Source: Yamagishiella unicocca
Taxonomy: Eukaryota; Chlorophyta; Chlorophyceae; Chlamydomonadales; Volvocaceae
Direction: 5' to 3'
NCBI GenBank assembly: GCA_003116995.1
Contig: BDSL01000190.1
Span: forward strand, 1-64,000
Length of the DNA: 64,000 nt
Numbering within the stretch: position 1 is the stretch's first letter; each line of letters opens with the position of its first letter. Below are positions 1 through 9,069 of this stretch, one piece after another. The notes beneath the pieces are model-generated. The model made no database searches, was not told the DNA's origin, and saw only the letters and a program-made list of their open reading frames with translations. A program made the translations under genes and the position numbers.

Positions 1-203
1 GGTACAAATATACAAATGTTGCTGAAACCGGAGTCCGGGGTCGATCCTTTCGAACTGAGTTAATGGAATCCATGACAAGAGCATGGTACCTCCGTCAAGA
101 AGACTTACCACAGAGAACCTCTCAAATCTCTCACGTAATAAATAATATCGAAACCAATAAGGAGAAGGTATGGCGAGTTTACAAGATGCTTATCAAACAC
201 TGA
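1..203 (+). CDS. Possible 3' end of a gene entering from the left edge
   Basis: One forward frame is open from the window edge to a TGA at 201-203, giving about 66 residues without a start inside the window. The translation has a normal mix of charged and hydrophobic residues, including runs such as WYLRQEDLPQ. It overlaps the start of the next gene by 33 nt. I recognise no family. It could be the C-terminus of an upstream gene or chance open sequence. Confidence 0.35.
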   Translation, partial: YKYTNVAETGVRGRSFRTELMESMTRAWYLRQEDLPQRTSQISHVINNIETNKEKVWRVYKMLIKH

Positions 204-679
204 GCTCGACATATACGCTCCATGAGGACGCTAATAAGAATCCATTTGATAGTTTCGGGTCTCCACTACAAGCACATGGTGGAAATGACAGTTCAATGAA
301 CATAATGGGAGACGCAATGATGATGGGGGGAGATGAATACGGGGGACAACAGAATTCCGATTACGATCGCCAAATAGCTGAGCGAGAGCGTCCTATATCA
401 CCGATGCCAAGCAGACCTAATACTCCAGTGCAAATGAAAAAAATTGAGCCACCGCCCAAGAAGTCCCAGCGCCCATCGCCACAACATCAACAACGACCTC
501 CGCAGCAGCAGAAATCACCCATAATTGTTCCAATGAACCCTGTCATGGCTCCAATGCTTCCTCAACCTCTCGGTTTTGATAATCAGCCACAGAATATGAT
601 GATCTTGGGTGAGAGCAATGCGCGGGGTGTTCAGCGGTACGAGCAGGCATCGGCTATGGCGCAAATTCAATGCTATTAG
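170..679 (+). CDS. Hypothetical Pro/Gln-rich protein (169 aa), probably 5' part of a frameshifted membrane protein
   Basis: ATG start after an AT-rich leader. The first 70 residues are Met/Gly/Asp rich; residues 75-125 are Pro/Gln/Lys rich (PSPQHQQRPPQQQ), typical of a disordered linker. No family is recognised. The reading continues in two other frames downstream: 609-881 carries a hydrophobic stretch (FIVMVLVILTALGV), and a third frame open after 849 and ending at a TGA at 1000-1002 carries a second one (SITLLIMFIL). Those pieces have no ATG of their own at a sensible place, so one gene of about 830 nt with two frameshifts and two C-terminal membrane segments is plausible. Sequencing error, decay and chance are all possible. 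Confidence 0.55.
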   Translation: MASLQDAYQTLSSTYTLHEDANKNPFDSFGSPLQAHGGNDSSMNIMGDAMMMGGDEYGGQQNSDYDRQIAERERPISPMPSRPNTPVQMKKIEPPPKKSQRPSPQHQQRPPQQQKSPIIVPMNPVMAPMLPQPLGFDNQPQNMMILGESNARGVQRYEQASAMAQIQCY

Positions 680-1002
680 GGAAGACAGCAGACCGGGTAA
701 TGACGGTGTTCCTGCAAATGTCGGTATTGTCTCACCCTCATCCTCCACACCTAAAGCAAAAAAACAAAAATCGCATTCTGGTGAAGAGTCATCGTCACAC
801 ACACTGACTGCTATGTCGAAATTCATTGTTATGGTCCTGGTCATATTGACTGCATTGGGTGTGCACTCTATCATCGAATAGCACTAAGCCAGTACATAAC
901 ACGACCAGCTGGACATTTGGTCGCGAGCTCATGATCCGGTTCATCTATCCATCCATTACACTTCTTATCATGTTCATCTTGGTGAGATTCATGTGGCGCT
1001 GA
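609..1002 (+). pseudogene. Frameshifted continuation with two candidate membrane segments
   Basis: From 609 to 881 the sequence is open in a frame starting only with GTG. It encodes a Ser/Lys-rich linker and one hydrophobic helix near 808-870. After 849 another frame is open to 1002, with NST- and NTT-type glycosylation-like sites followed by a second hydrophobic helix. The order linker, helix, loop, helix suggests the C-terminal half of the gene starting at 170, now in three frames. No homolog is recognised. Confidence 0.35.
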
Positions 1003-1059
1003 TTCAGTGTCATCTATCAGTCTATACTACCCAACGCATCCTGCGTCGTGTCTCAAAAA

Positions 1060-1485
1060 TCACATCAGTGACTGGAGGTTCATTATGTCGAGATTCACTT
1101 TGTTGAGATTCACTTTGTCGTCGAGATTCACATGTTGAGATTCAGTTCTTTGAAATTCACTTCTTTGAGACTCTTCGCTACATCCAACTGTTGGAGCCGT
1201 CCGAAGTAGATGATCTTCGAGTATATGCAAACGTGTGTGTAGCTTTTCTAATTCTCGTTGAATGTATGACATGTGCTTACACAACATATTGTCTATCGAG
1301 ACAGGCAATCTAGATGATGATGAGGAAACAGAGGAAACAGAGGAAACAGAGGAAACACTGGAAGTGGTCGGAGAGTTCACAGCTGATGACACAGCTGATG
1401 ACACAATGGGTGCGACTACAAATTTGCGCAGCCTCCTCCTCTCGGCAACATTTTTACGACGCACTTTGATAGTTCTTCGCGGCAT
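1060..1485 (-). CDS. Hypothetical basic/Ser-rich protein with a short coiled coil
   Basis: The frame opens with TTG at 1512; the first ATG is at 1485 and gives 141 residues starting MPRRTIKVRRKN. The N-terminus is strongly basic. Residues ~35-60 form a Ser/Val repeat (SSVSSVSSVSS) made by a tandem GAAACAGAG-type repeat (1324-1355, plus strand). A leucine-rich helix follows (LEKLHTRLHILEDHLL), then a C-terminal Asn/Leu/Asp repeat (KVNLNKVNLD). No family is recognised. The opposite strand is also open over 1262-1549, a repeat-driven shadow. Confidence 0.5.
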   Translation of the reverse strand: MPRRTIKVRRKNVAERRRLRKFVVAPIVSSAVSSAVNSPTTSSVSSVSSVSSVSSSSSRLPVSIDNMLCKHMSYIQRELEKLHTRLHILEDHLLRTAPTVGCSEESQRSEFQRTESQHVNLDDKVNLNKVNLDIMNLQSLM

Positions 1486-1791
1486 CGACTGGAAACAACA
1501 AATGGGAAACAATAATATATATAGTATGCCTTTTTTGCAAGAACCTTAATACAGTATTGTGGAAGAAAATCGAAACTCCGAAACTCGAAGGACAAACTCG
1601 AACAAACTCGAAAGAGATAATAAGAGATACAGAAGATACAATTAATGCTGTGTCACTGAGCTCTGGGCTAGAATGATCTTGTCAATTGTACAAACGCCTC
1701 GAAGCTCATGCATGCCATTTACTATGATTATACATATCATATCATAAAATTTACATCTCACAATATCAGTCACAAGTTGGCATACGCCCCC
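1486..1791. pseudogene. Intergenic region with a remnant of an F-box/ankyrin gene 5' end
   Basis: Positions ~1617-1665 read AAGAGATACAGAAGATACAA then TTAATGCTGTGTCACTGAGC, clearly related to the leader and first codons of the ankyrin genes at 2395 and 3735 (AAGAGATACAAATAATGCTG, then TGTCA). The resemblance fades after ~1670 and no F-box frame survives. The rest (CGAAACTC repeats at 1570-1610, AT-rich 1720-1780) holds no gene I can see. Confidence 0.5.
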
Positions 1792-2079
1792 CTATGATGG
1801 TACAAGCAACGTGGCTTCATCGATTTCGTCTCGATTAATTGCCGTTTTGTCAAGGTCATCAATGTCCATGGGGCGCCAATGATTATCAATATTTTTTTGA
1901 TACTCTGCGACCGCTTCCTCATATGTCGGATGACCTATGAAATCCATGCCATTCTTGAAGTATGCACCAACTATATCAGTGGTGCCACGTGCCTTTGCAA
2001 CAACAAACGCACCATCCCATGCATATTTGCTGTTTGGAGAGCGGCAACCGAATACATAATCGAGTTTACGTTTTGTCAT
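1792..2079 (-). CDS. Small hypothetical protein (95 aa)
   Basis: ATG start. The composition is that of a soluble globular protein: basic N-terminus (MTKRKLDYVFG), central Gly/Ala strand-like stretch (WDGAFVVAKARGTTDIVGAYF), and an acidic C-terminus (MDIDDLDK). No low complexity is present, which favours real coding. The family is not recognised. It is divergent from the ankyrin gene at 2395, with a palindromic element in the shared upstream region. Confidence 0.6.
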   Translation of the reverse strand: MTKRKLDYVFGCRSPNSKYAWDGAFVVAKARGTTDIVGAYFKNGMDFIGHPTYEEAVAEYQKNIDNHWRPMDIDDLDKTAINRDEIDEATLLVPS

Positions 2080-2202
2080 CTGGATCGGATACTATGGCCG
2101 CTTAGTCAAGCATCTCATTATTTATACTATATCATTTATCGTCCGTTATATGACTTTGTGTAACGTTTACTTGCTCCCGATTCTGCAGAGTCAGGGAGGA
2201 TC

Positions 2203-2274
2203 GTGCCCGTAATAATACAACCTTTAATCACTTTGTAAAACAAATGTAAGGTTTTGTTAATACGGGCAAAGCGC
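2203..2274. repeat. Palindromic MITE-like element, copy A
   Basis: About 72 bp. The left arm (GTGCCCGTAATAATACAACC) and the inverted right arm (GGTTTTGTTAATACGGGCAA) are near-perfect inverted repeats around a core containing CTTTGTAAAACAAA. Related copies lie at 5754-5820 and 20555-20635. It sits between two divergent genes, so it is not a 3'-end terminator. No clear target-site duplication is visible here. Confidence 0.7.
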
Positions 2275-2394
2275 TAGTGATGAGGAATCGTCAACAGTGC
2301 AACAACCTTACAAAAGACATTGGTCTATATAACAGGATTACACTACCAGAGATAACACGACATACGTAGATAGAGATAACAAGAGATACAAATA

Positions 2395-3567
2395 ATGCTG
2401 TGTCATCACCCAGTGCTGGGCACGAGTTGTTCTTTTCTTGATGTACCACGAGACCTGATAATAGACATCATTGTTCGCACCAATGGCTCAAGAAGCATGC
2501 AGCAGAGCTGTAAATTCTTCAAAAAGGCATACGATATGGTCCATGACCATGAGCCGCTGGCATGTGCTCGTATCCTCTACAAGATATTGATCGACAGGCA
2601 AGACCGTGTGTCAAAGTCATATTCCAAACTCGATACCAAGGTCTTGAGTCACCTGCACGATCATTTTCCTAAGAGCTACATACAGATACTTGAACACTTC
2701 TTGACAATTCTATTAGAACATGAACAGGAGCATAACACCAAATATGTTGGCGATCTCCTAACCTGGGCATCTCACAATGGTCACACTCAAATTGTGCAGT
2801 TCCTTCTCGACAAGGGTGCCGACATACATGCTGGGAACGACAATGCGCTGTATTGGGCATCTCTTTGTGGACACAGGGACACTGTGCAGCTACTCCTCGA
2901 CAGGGGCGCTGATGTACATGCGGACAACGATTGCGCATTGCGCATGGCCACTGGCTTTGGTCACACTCAAACTGTACAACTCCTTCTTGACAGGGGCGCC
3001 GACATACATGCTAGGGACGACGATGCGCTGGCCTGGGCATCTTCTAAAGGCTACACTCAAATTGTGCAGTTACTCCTCGATAGGGGTGCTGATGTACATG
3101 CGAATGAAGACTACGCACTGCGTATTGCATCTTTGAATGGCCACAGAGACATAGTAGAGGTCCTTCTCGATGGGGGCGCCAATATACATGCGAAAGATGA
3201 TGATGCACTGAACTGGGCGTCTTACAATGGCCGAACTCAAACTGTGCAGTTACTCCTCGACAGGGGTGCCGACATTCATGCTAGGAACGACGATGCGCTG
3301 CTCTGGGTATCTTCAAATGGCCTCACTCAAACTGTGCAGTTACTCCTCGACAGGGGTGCTGATGTACATGCGAATGATGACAAGGCACTACGTATGGCAT
3401 CTTTGTTTGGCCAAAGGGATACTGTAGAGCTCCTTCTGGACAGGGGTGCTGATGTACATGCTCTGGACGATGGTGCGCTGCTCGGGGCATCTCAAAATGG
3501 TCACATTCAAACAGTAAAACTCCTTCTTGATAGAGGTGCTAATGTACATGCGAACAACGAACAATGA
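2395..3567 (+). CDS. F-box/ankyrin-repeat protein (390 aa)
   Basis: ATG in the context CAAATAATG, shared with the paralog at 3735. Residues ~15-60 form an F-box-like helix bundle (DVPRDLIIDIIV...CKFFKKAYD). From residue ~120 to the end there are nine 30-residue ankyrin repeats with the core TVQLLLDRGADVHA. F-box plus ankyrin proteins usually act as substrate adaptors of host SCF ubiquitin ligases; that role is inferred. Repeat DNA is highly similar to parts of the next gene, indicating recent expansion or conversion. The final repeat ends abruptly (NVHANNEQ), so the C-terminus may be truncated. Confidence 0.9.
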   Translation: MLCHHPVLGTSCSFLDVPRDLIIDIIVRTNGSRSMQQSCKFFKKAYDMVHDHEPLACARILYKILIDRQDRVSKSYSKLDTKVLSHLHDHFPKSYIQILEHFLTILLEHEQEHNTKYVGDLLTWASHNGHTQIVQFLLDKGADIHAGNDNALYWASLCGHRDTVQLLLDRGADVHADNDCALRMATGFGHTQTVQLLLDRGADIHARDDDALAWASSKGYTQIVQLLLDRGADVHANEDYALRIASLNGHRDIVEVLLDGGANIHAKDDDALNWASYNGRTQTVQLLLDRGADIHARNDDALLWVSSNGLTQTVQLLLDRGADVHANDDKALRMASLFGQRDTVELLLDRGADVHALDDGALLGASQNGHIQTVKLLLDRGANVHANNEQ

Positions 3568-3734
3568 TATCGCATCACACCCGGTGTCTGCCCATGATGT
3601 CCGTGTCCTAAAGAACCAGCTATTGTTGCTGATAGTGAATATGGACCAATGATATGGACCAACAACAAACAACAACCAGTACAAATCATCAATATAACAG
3701 GATTACAGTACCAGAGATAAAAGATATACAAATA

Positions 3735-5612
3735 ATGCTGTGTCACCACTCAGTGATCGACACGAGTTGTACGAGTTGTTCTCTTCTTGATATACCACGA
3801 GACTTGATAATTGACATTATTGTTCGCGCCCATGGCTCAAGAAGCCTGCAGCAGAGCTGTAAATTCTTTAGAGAGACATACGATACGGTCCGTGACCATG
3901 AGCCGCTGGCATGTGCTCGTATCCTCTACAAGGTATTGATCGACAGGCAAGATAGTGTGTCAAAATCATACTCCAAACTCGATACCAAGGTCTTAAGTCA
4001 TCTGCAGGATCATTTTCCTAGGAGCTACGTACAGATACTTGAACGCTTCTTGACAATTCTATTAGAACATGAACAGGAGCATAGTCCCAAATATGTTGAC
4101 GACCTGCTAATCTGGGCATCTCAAAATGGTCTTACAGACATTGTGAAGCTTCTATTTGACAGCGACGCTCTTACCCAAGTGGACAGTGATTTAGCACTCG
4201 TGTGTGCATCTAGTCATGGCCACATGTGCACGGTACAACTGTTGTTAGACAGAGGTGCCAACCTACATGCTAAAGACGATGATGCACTGCGCCTGGCGTC
4301 TAACAATGGCTATCTGGCCACTGTGAAACTCCTTATCGACAATGGCGCCGACATACATGCCGGGGACAATAAAGCGCTGCACTGGGCGTCATACGAAGGC
4401 CAAACTCAAATTGTGCAACTTCTTCTCGACAAGGGTGCCGACATACATTCGGTGGACAACCGAGCGCTGCACTGGGCATCGTGTTTTGGCCACAGGGACA
4501 CAGTAGAGCTCCTTCTTGACAGAGGTGCCGACATACATGCAGATAATGACCGAGCGCTGAAAGAAGCGTCGTCAAATGACCTCCTCATCATTGTACAGCT
4601 CCTTCTCGATAAGGGTGCTGACATACATGCTGGGGACAATAAAGCGCTGCATTGGGCGTCTTGCAAAGGCCACACTCAAACTGTGCAACTCCTTCTTGAT
4701 AGGGGTGCCGATATACATGCTGGGGACAATCTAGCACTGCACTGGACGTCTTCCGAAGGCCACAGGGACACAGTAGAGCTCCTTCTTAATAGGGGCGCCG
4801 ACATACATGCTGGGGACAATAAAGCGCTGTGCTTGGCGTCTTCCAAAGGCCACACTCAAACTGTGCAACTCCTTCTTGATAGGGGTGCCGATATACATGC
4901 TGGGGACAATCTAGCGCTGTGCTTGGCGTCTTCCAAAGACCACACTCAAACTGTGCAACTCCTTCTTGATAGGGGTGCCGATATACATGCTGGGGACAAT
5001 CTAGCGCTGCACTGGACGTCTTCCGAAGGCCACAGGGACACAGTTGAGCTCCTTCTTAATAGGGGCGCCGACATACATGCTGGGGACAATAAAGCGCTGT
5101 GCTTGGCGTCTTTCAAAGGCCACACTCAAACTGTGCAACTCCTTCTTGATAGGGGTGCCGACATTCATGCTAGGAACGACGATGCGCTGGCCTGGGCATC
5201 TTCCAAAGGCTACACTCAAACTGTGCAGTTACTCCTCGATAGGGGTGCTGACGTACATGCGAATGAAGACTACGCACTGCGTATTGCATCTTCCAAAGGC
5301 TACACTCAAACTGTGCAGTTACTCCTCGATAGGGGTGCTGACGTACATGTGAATGAAGACTACGCACTGCGTATTGCATCTTTAAATGGCCACAGAGACA
5401 TAGTAGAGGTCCTTCTCGACAGTGGCGCCGACATACACGCTAAGGACAACCTAGCACTTTATTGGGCGTCTTTAAATGGCCATAGAGACATGGTAGAACT
5501 CCTTCTCGATAGAGGTACTTATGGAAATGCGAACTATAATATAGCAAAAAGCTTGGCGTCTGACCGTGGCCACATTCAAATATTAGAGCTGCTAATAAAT
5601 AGGGGGCGCTGA
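3735..5612 (+). CDS. F-box/ankyrin-repeat protein (625 aa)
   Basis: An in-frame ATG also exists at 3654, but the ATG at 3735 matches the paralog's start (MLCHH) and its leader. The F-box-like region is near residues 18-65 (DIPRDLIIDIIV...CKFFRETYD). About 17 ankyrin repeats of 30 residues follow. Repeats in the middle (4620-5160) are almost identical at the DNA level (CTTGATAGGGGTGCCGAT), so the array has expanded recently. The last two repeats are divergent and cap the array. It probably serves as a substrate adaptor for host ubiquitin ligase; the target is unknown. Confidence 0.9.
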   Translation: MLCHHSVIDTSCTSCSLLDIPRDLIIDIIVRAHGSRSLQQSCKFFRETYDTVRDHEPLACARILYKVLIDRQDSVSKSYSKLDTKVLSHLQDHFPRSYVQILERFLTILLEHEQEHSPKYVDDLLIWASQNGLTDIVKLLFDSDALTQVDSDLALVCASSHGHMCTVQLLLDRGANLHAKDDDALRLASNNGYLATVKLLIDNGADIHAGDNKALHWASYEGQTQIVQLLLDKGADIHSVDNRALHWASCFGHRDTVELLLDRGADIHADNDRALKEASSNDLLIIVQLLLDKGADIHAGDNKALHWASCKGHTQTVQLLLDRGADIHAGDNLALHWTSSEGHRDTVELLLNRGADIHAGDNKALCLASSKGHTQTVQLLLDRGADIHAGDNLALCLASSKDHTQTVQLLLDRGADIHAGDNLALHWTSSEGHRDTVELLLNRGADIHAGDNKALCLASFKGHTQTVQLLLDRGADIHARNDDALAWASSKGYTQTVQLLLDRGADVHANEDYALRIASSKGYTQTVQLLLDRGADVHVNEDYALRIASLNGHRDIVEVLLDSGADIHAKDNLALYWASLNGHRDMVELLLDRGTYGNANYNIAKSLASDRGHIQILELLINRGR

Positions 5613-5753
5613 TATGTCCATGGCTAAGGATACAGCCGTTGTCGCTGATGGTGTGATATGGGACAAATATGGGACAAAAATATGGGACAGCCAGTAGTAC
5701 CGAAACCAAGTCCACAATTTTGATACGATACACGATACATATCTACTACATAC

Positions 5754-5820
5754 AGCGGTGTGCCCATATTAACAAGACCTTAAATCTGTTTTACAAAGTA
5801 TTATTACGGGCACAACGCTG
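5754..5820. repeat. Palindromic MITE-like element, copy B
   Basis: About 67 bp, in inverse orientation to copies A and C: GTGTGCCCATATTAACAAGA at the left and TATTATTACGGGCACAACGC at the right. Compared with copy A it lacks ~12 bp beside the core. It ends only ~19 bp before the ATG of the PWDW gene at 5839, so it overlaps that gene's promoter or leader. Confidence 0.7.
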
Positions 5821-5838
5821 CCTGACATACCTTTTCGG

Positions 5839-7230
5839 ATGATAATGAATTTCCGGACGACCACACGCAACCGGCTCAAATGTTACGTTTTTGATAAGCG
5901 TTGTAATGCACTAAAAGAGATGTGCGCCCTACCATACATTCTCAATGATAAATTCTGGCGTAAGCTATCCCGTAACTCAATGCTCCAATTTTCCTGTGTG
6001 CTGGTGCACCCAGACAAGCCCTGGGATTGGTCCTACTTGAGTCAAAACCGCAACATCACAATGGCGGATGTCTTAGCGCACCCAGACCTGCCTTGGGATT
6101 GGTCATATTTGAGTAAAAACCGCAACATCACAATGACGGATGTCCTAGCGCACCCGGACAAGCCATGGGATTGGGAATCCTTGAGTCAAAACCGCAACAT
6201 AATAATGACAGATGTCCTAGCGCGCCCGGACAAGCCCTGGGATTGGTCCTACTTGAGTAGCGACCGTAACATCACGATGGCGGATGTCATAGCGCACACG
6301 GACAAGCCATGGGATTGGTACTCCTTGAGTAAAAACCGCAACATCACATTGGCGGATGTCCTATCGCACCCAGACCTGCCCTGGAATTGGGACTTATTGA
6401 GTCTTAACTGCAAAATCACATTGGCAGACGTGCTAGCGCACCCGGAGAAGCCCTGGAATTGGGGCCACTTGAGTAGCAACCGCAACATCACAATGGCGGA
6501 TGTCCTAGCGCACCCAGAGAAGCCCTGGAGTTGGGGCGCCTTGAGCAGCAACCGCAGCATTATTACAATGGAGGATGTCCTAGCGCACCCAGACAAGCCC
6601 TGGTCTTGGTACTTCTTGAGTCAAAACCGCAACATCACATTGGCGGATGTCCTAGCGCACCCAGACCTGCCTTGGGATTGGTCCTACTTGAGTAATAACA
6701 ACCAGAACATCACGATGGCAGATGTCCTAGCGCACCCAGACAAGCCCTGGGATTGGTGCTCCTTGAGTAAAAACCGCAACATCACGATGGCGGATGTCAT
6801 AGCGCACCCGGACAAGCCCTGGGATTGGTACTTCTTGAGTCAAAACCGCAACATCACATTGGCGGATGTCCTAGCGCACCCAGACAAGCCCTGGTATTGG
6901 TACGAATTGAGTAGCAACATGAACACCACGATGGCGGACGTCCTAGCGCACCAAGACAAGCCATGGGAATGGAAAAAGCTGAGTTACAATTACAGCATCA
7001 CAATTGCGGACGTGCTAGCGCACCCAGACAAGCCATGGCATTGGCACGGCGTATTAAAAACATTGTCGACACTCGAGCCATCGCAAGAGGAAACCTTGGA
7101 GTTCCTGAGACAGGAATGGGCGGCCCGCGTGATCGGCCAGGGTGTGCTTCGGGCCATAACCGACCCGACCAGGGCATACTGTTGCAAACGGATGCAGCGA
7201 GAATTTGAGGAGATGCGTGACGGGAGATGA
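5839..7230 (+). CDS. PWDW-repeat protein (463 aa, 15 repeats)
   Basis: ATG start. A short N-terminal domain (residues 1-55, Cys-containing, possibly F-box-like) is followed by 15 tandem 24-residue repeats with consensus NRNITMADVLAHPDKPWDW plus a variable YxLS stretch. Such repeats occur in several giant-virus proteins; their function is unknown, though a solenoid binding surface is likely. The C-terminus (AARVIGQGV...CCKRMQREFEEM) matches the C-terminal motif of the PWDW genes near 51.5-54 kb (ALVISSAAFEAW...CKRRLRREFD), so all belong to one family. Repeats differ mainly at the two residues after PWDW, the likely variable contact surface. Confidence 0.85.
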   Translation: MIMNFRTTTRNRLKCYVFDKRCNALKEMCALPYILNDKFWRKLSRNSMLQFSCVLVHPDKPWDWSYLSQNRNITMADVLAHPDLPWDWSYLSKNRNITMTDVLAHPDKPWDWESLSQNRNIIMTDVLARPDKPWDWSYLSSDRNITMADVIAHTDKPWDWYSLSKNRNITLADVLSHPDLPWNWDLLSLNCKITLADVLAHPEKPWNWGHLSSNRNITMADVLAHPEKPWSWGALSSNRSIITMEDVLAHPDKPWSWYFLSQNRNITLADVLAHPDLPWDWSYLSNNNQNITMADVLAHPDKPWDWCSLSKNRNITMADVIAHPDKPWDWYFLSQNRNITLADVLAHPDKPWYWYELSSNMNTTMADVLAHQDKPWEWKKLSYNYSITIADVLAHPDKPWHWHGVLKTLSTLEPSQEETLEFLRQEWAARVIGQGVLRAITDPTRAYCCKRMQREFEEMRDGR

Positions 7231-7392
7231 CGAATTCTTATCCCTTATCCGAGGTAGAACCCCCACCACATTACCATGGCATGTGCAGCAGAAAGAAAAA
7301 GAAAGAAAACGATTTCCTTGAAGGAAATACTTAACACCTGATCGTACTTTCTTCCCGATTTTCCTGCAAATCATCAATTATATGTTATCAAC

Positions 7393-8034
7393 ATGAGCAC
7401 CTCTGAATCATCAATCGTTGGTAAAAAAGAAGGAGCCACTGTTTCTGATCCTGACAATTTTGACAATGACGCACAGGAATCAGTAGACCCCAGTAATAAT
7501 AGTACAAATCATCAAGGTGATGATGAGCCATCAACCTTGCAAAAAGCATTGATCTATTTGCATCGCAAGATTTGGACGCCTCTAAGAAATATCGTGACAA
7601 AGATAGGACCCGAGGCTGTATTCTTCTTGTTTCACACCTTTGGAATCATTCTTGGAGTACTACTGCTAAGACCCAATGTATACAAGATGATTTCGTCATC
7701 GCCAAACTTTTCAAAGGCGTCAGCTTTCATGTGGTTCATGACAACCGTCGCATTGTTTGACATTATTGGGTACTCAATGATCTTGATCATTATGGGTGTC
7801 CTGATACAGTCAAAAAGCAAGGAGTTCATGCGCACAACATCTTTTTTCTTAGGATGTCTCATGGGCGTGGGCATAACCACACTATTACACTGGTACACCG
7901 TACAAGAAAACCCATTCTGGTCGGGGGCAAACAATAAGGAAACATTGGAGCCCTCTGTGCTCACAACATATATATTGACACTTTACATATTCCCAGCATT
8001 ACCGTGGTTGTCTCTGGTATTTGCCGAAGCGTAA
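7393..8034 (+). CDS. Four-TM membrane protein (213 aa)
   Basis: ATG start. Residues 1-50 are acidic and Ser/Asn rich, hence disordered. Four hydrophobic helices follow at about 75-95, 111-137, 149-169 and 190-211. The layout recalls the other polytopic proteins here (9261, 25648, 28034 and the C-terminus of 10428-12760). No enzyme motif is visible. A virion-membrane or host-membrane location is likely but cannot be chosen. Confidence 0.75.
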   Translation: MSTSESSIVGKKEGATVSDPDNFDNDAQESVDPSNNSTNHQGDDEPSTLQKALIYLHRKIWTPLRNIVTKIGPEAVFFLFHTFGIILGVLLLRPNVYKMISSSPNFSKASAFMWFMTTVALFDIIGYSMILIIMGVLIQSKSKEFMRTTSFFLGCLMGVGITTLLHWYTVQENPFWSGANNKETLEPSVLTTYILTLYIFPALPWLSLVFAEA

Positions 8035-8157
8035 CGCGCTGCGCGTGGTGATTCGGATTTTTCAGACTTTTCAGATTTCGTTCAGATTTCATTTTTTCGT
8101 TTCGAATCTCGATGTACGGCATATAATACGACTGTACGAGTCATAATAGATTCATTT

Positions 8158-8206
8158 CATACTAAATACTGGATACTAAATACTGAATACTAAATACTGG
8201 AAATAC
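8158..8206. repeat. Short tandem repeat ACTAAATACTGG
   Basis: Three to four imperfect 11-12 bp units (TACTAAATACTGGA, TACTAAATACTGAA) lie just upstream of the ankyrin gene at 8236. No palindrome is visible. Confidence 0.6.
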
Positions 8207-8235
8207 TACTGACCACCACCGCGCTGTAATAAACC

Positions 8236-9069
8236 ATGTCTCTGGAAAAGTATCTACTCGATGTCCCCATTGAACTCGTAATAAATATCATTATCTTTAG
8301 CAATGGCAGTAGTAGTCTGAAATGCAGCTGCACATTCTTTAGGAACTTGTACCATAGTTTCAAGCACAAGCCATTGGTGTGTGCTCACATCGTTTACAAC
8401 CTTGTCAGGACTTCTGGCGGAAAACAACGTTCGTTTAGCTACAATTTTCTCAATGACTTGTCAATGACTTCCCGACATATCTTCGTGGACAGCTTGTTAT
8501 CACTTCTCATGGACAACAAGGAGTACGCTTACCTGGAAGACACCAAACGGAATTTATGGTTCTGGGCATGCGCGAAAAGCTCCACAGATACGGTGCGGTA
8601 TATCATGGACAAGTACATATTGACGACGGGTCACCAGACATCCTCCCCCATAAAGCAGTCTGTGTTTCTTGGCCGCGCACTGATAGTTGCAGCGAAGCAT
8701 GGACACATGTCCACTCTGGAGCTGTTGATTGATAGTGGTTCCGACTTGGCTCTATACGGTGAACGGGCCATCGCTGCCGCGGCTGAATCTGAGTACGTGG
8801 ATGTTGTCCAACTTATCGTTATCGCTCGACGCGAGGCGTATAAACGTAGGATTCTCCCTGCTGAATGTATGGAGGGGCACATGGGAATCGTGCAGTTCCT
8901 CTTGCGCAAGGGAGCCAAAATGCATACTGTGGTTGAACCTGTGCAGCGGCGTTTTGCAGTGTGGAAGGCCCACACAGAGATAGTGCAGCTCTTGTTGAGC
9001 GGAGGAGCGGAGGTGAATACTAAAATTAAACGAAAAAAATCGGGATGGTGGTGGAAGGGCCTCACATAG
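8236..9069 (+). CDS. Divergent F-box/ankyrin protein (277 aa), probably 3'-truncated
   Basis: ATG start. The N-terminus matches the F-box region of the genes at 2395 and 3735 (DVPIELVINIIIFSNGSSSLKCSCTFF). Ankyrin-like repeats are weak but present (ALIVAAKHGHMSTLELLIDSGSDLA; GHMGIVQFLLRKGAKMH; HTEIVQLLLSGGAEV). The protein then ends in an unrelated basic/Trp tail (KRKKSGWWWKGLT). Directly beyond the stop lies ankyrin sequence in the opposite orientation, so the 3' end was probably replaced at a rearrangement breakpoint. Confidence 0.75.
   Translation: MSLEKYLLDVPIELVINIIIFSNGSSSLKCSCTFFRNLYHSFKHKPLVCAHIVYNLVRTSGGKQRSFSYNFLNDLSMTSRHIFVDSLLSLLMDNKEYAYLEDTKRNLWFWACAKSSTDTVRYIMDKYILTTGHQTSSPIKQSVFLGRALIVAAKHGHMSTLELLIDSGSDLALYGERAIAAAAESEYVDVVQLIVIARREAYKRRILPAECMEGHMGIVQFLLRKGAKMHTVVEPVQRRFAVWKAHTEIVQLLLSGGAEVNTKIKRKKSGWWWKGLT

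Noticed and set aside
600..692. Possible intron in the gene at 170 (donor-like GGTGAGAGC at 608)
   Set aside because: The obvious AG acceptors (ending at 679, 688 and 691) do not restore the reading frame, and there is no CTAAC branch match like that of the polB intron.
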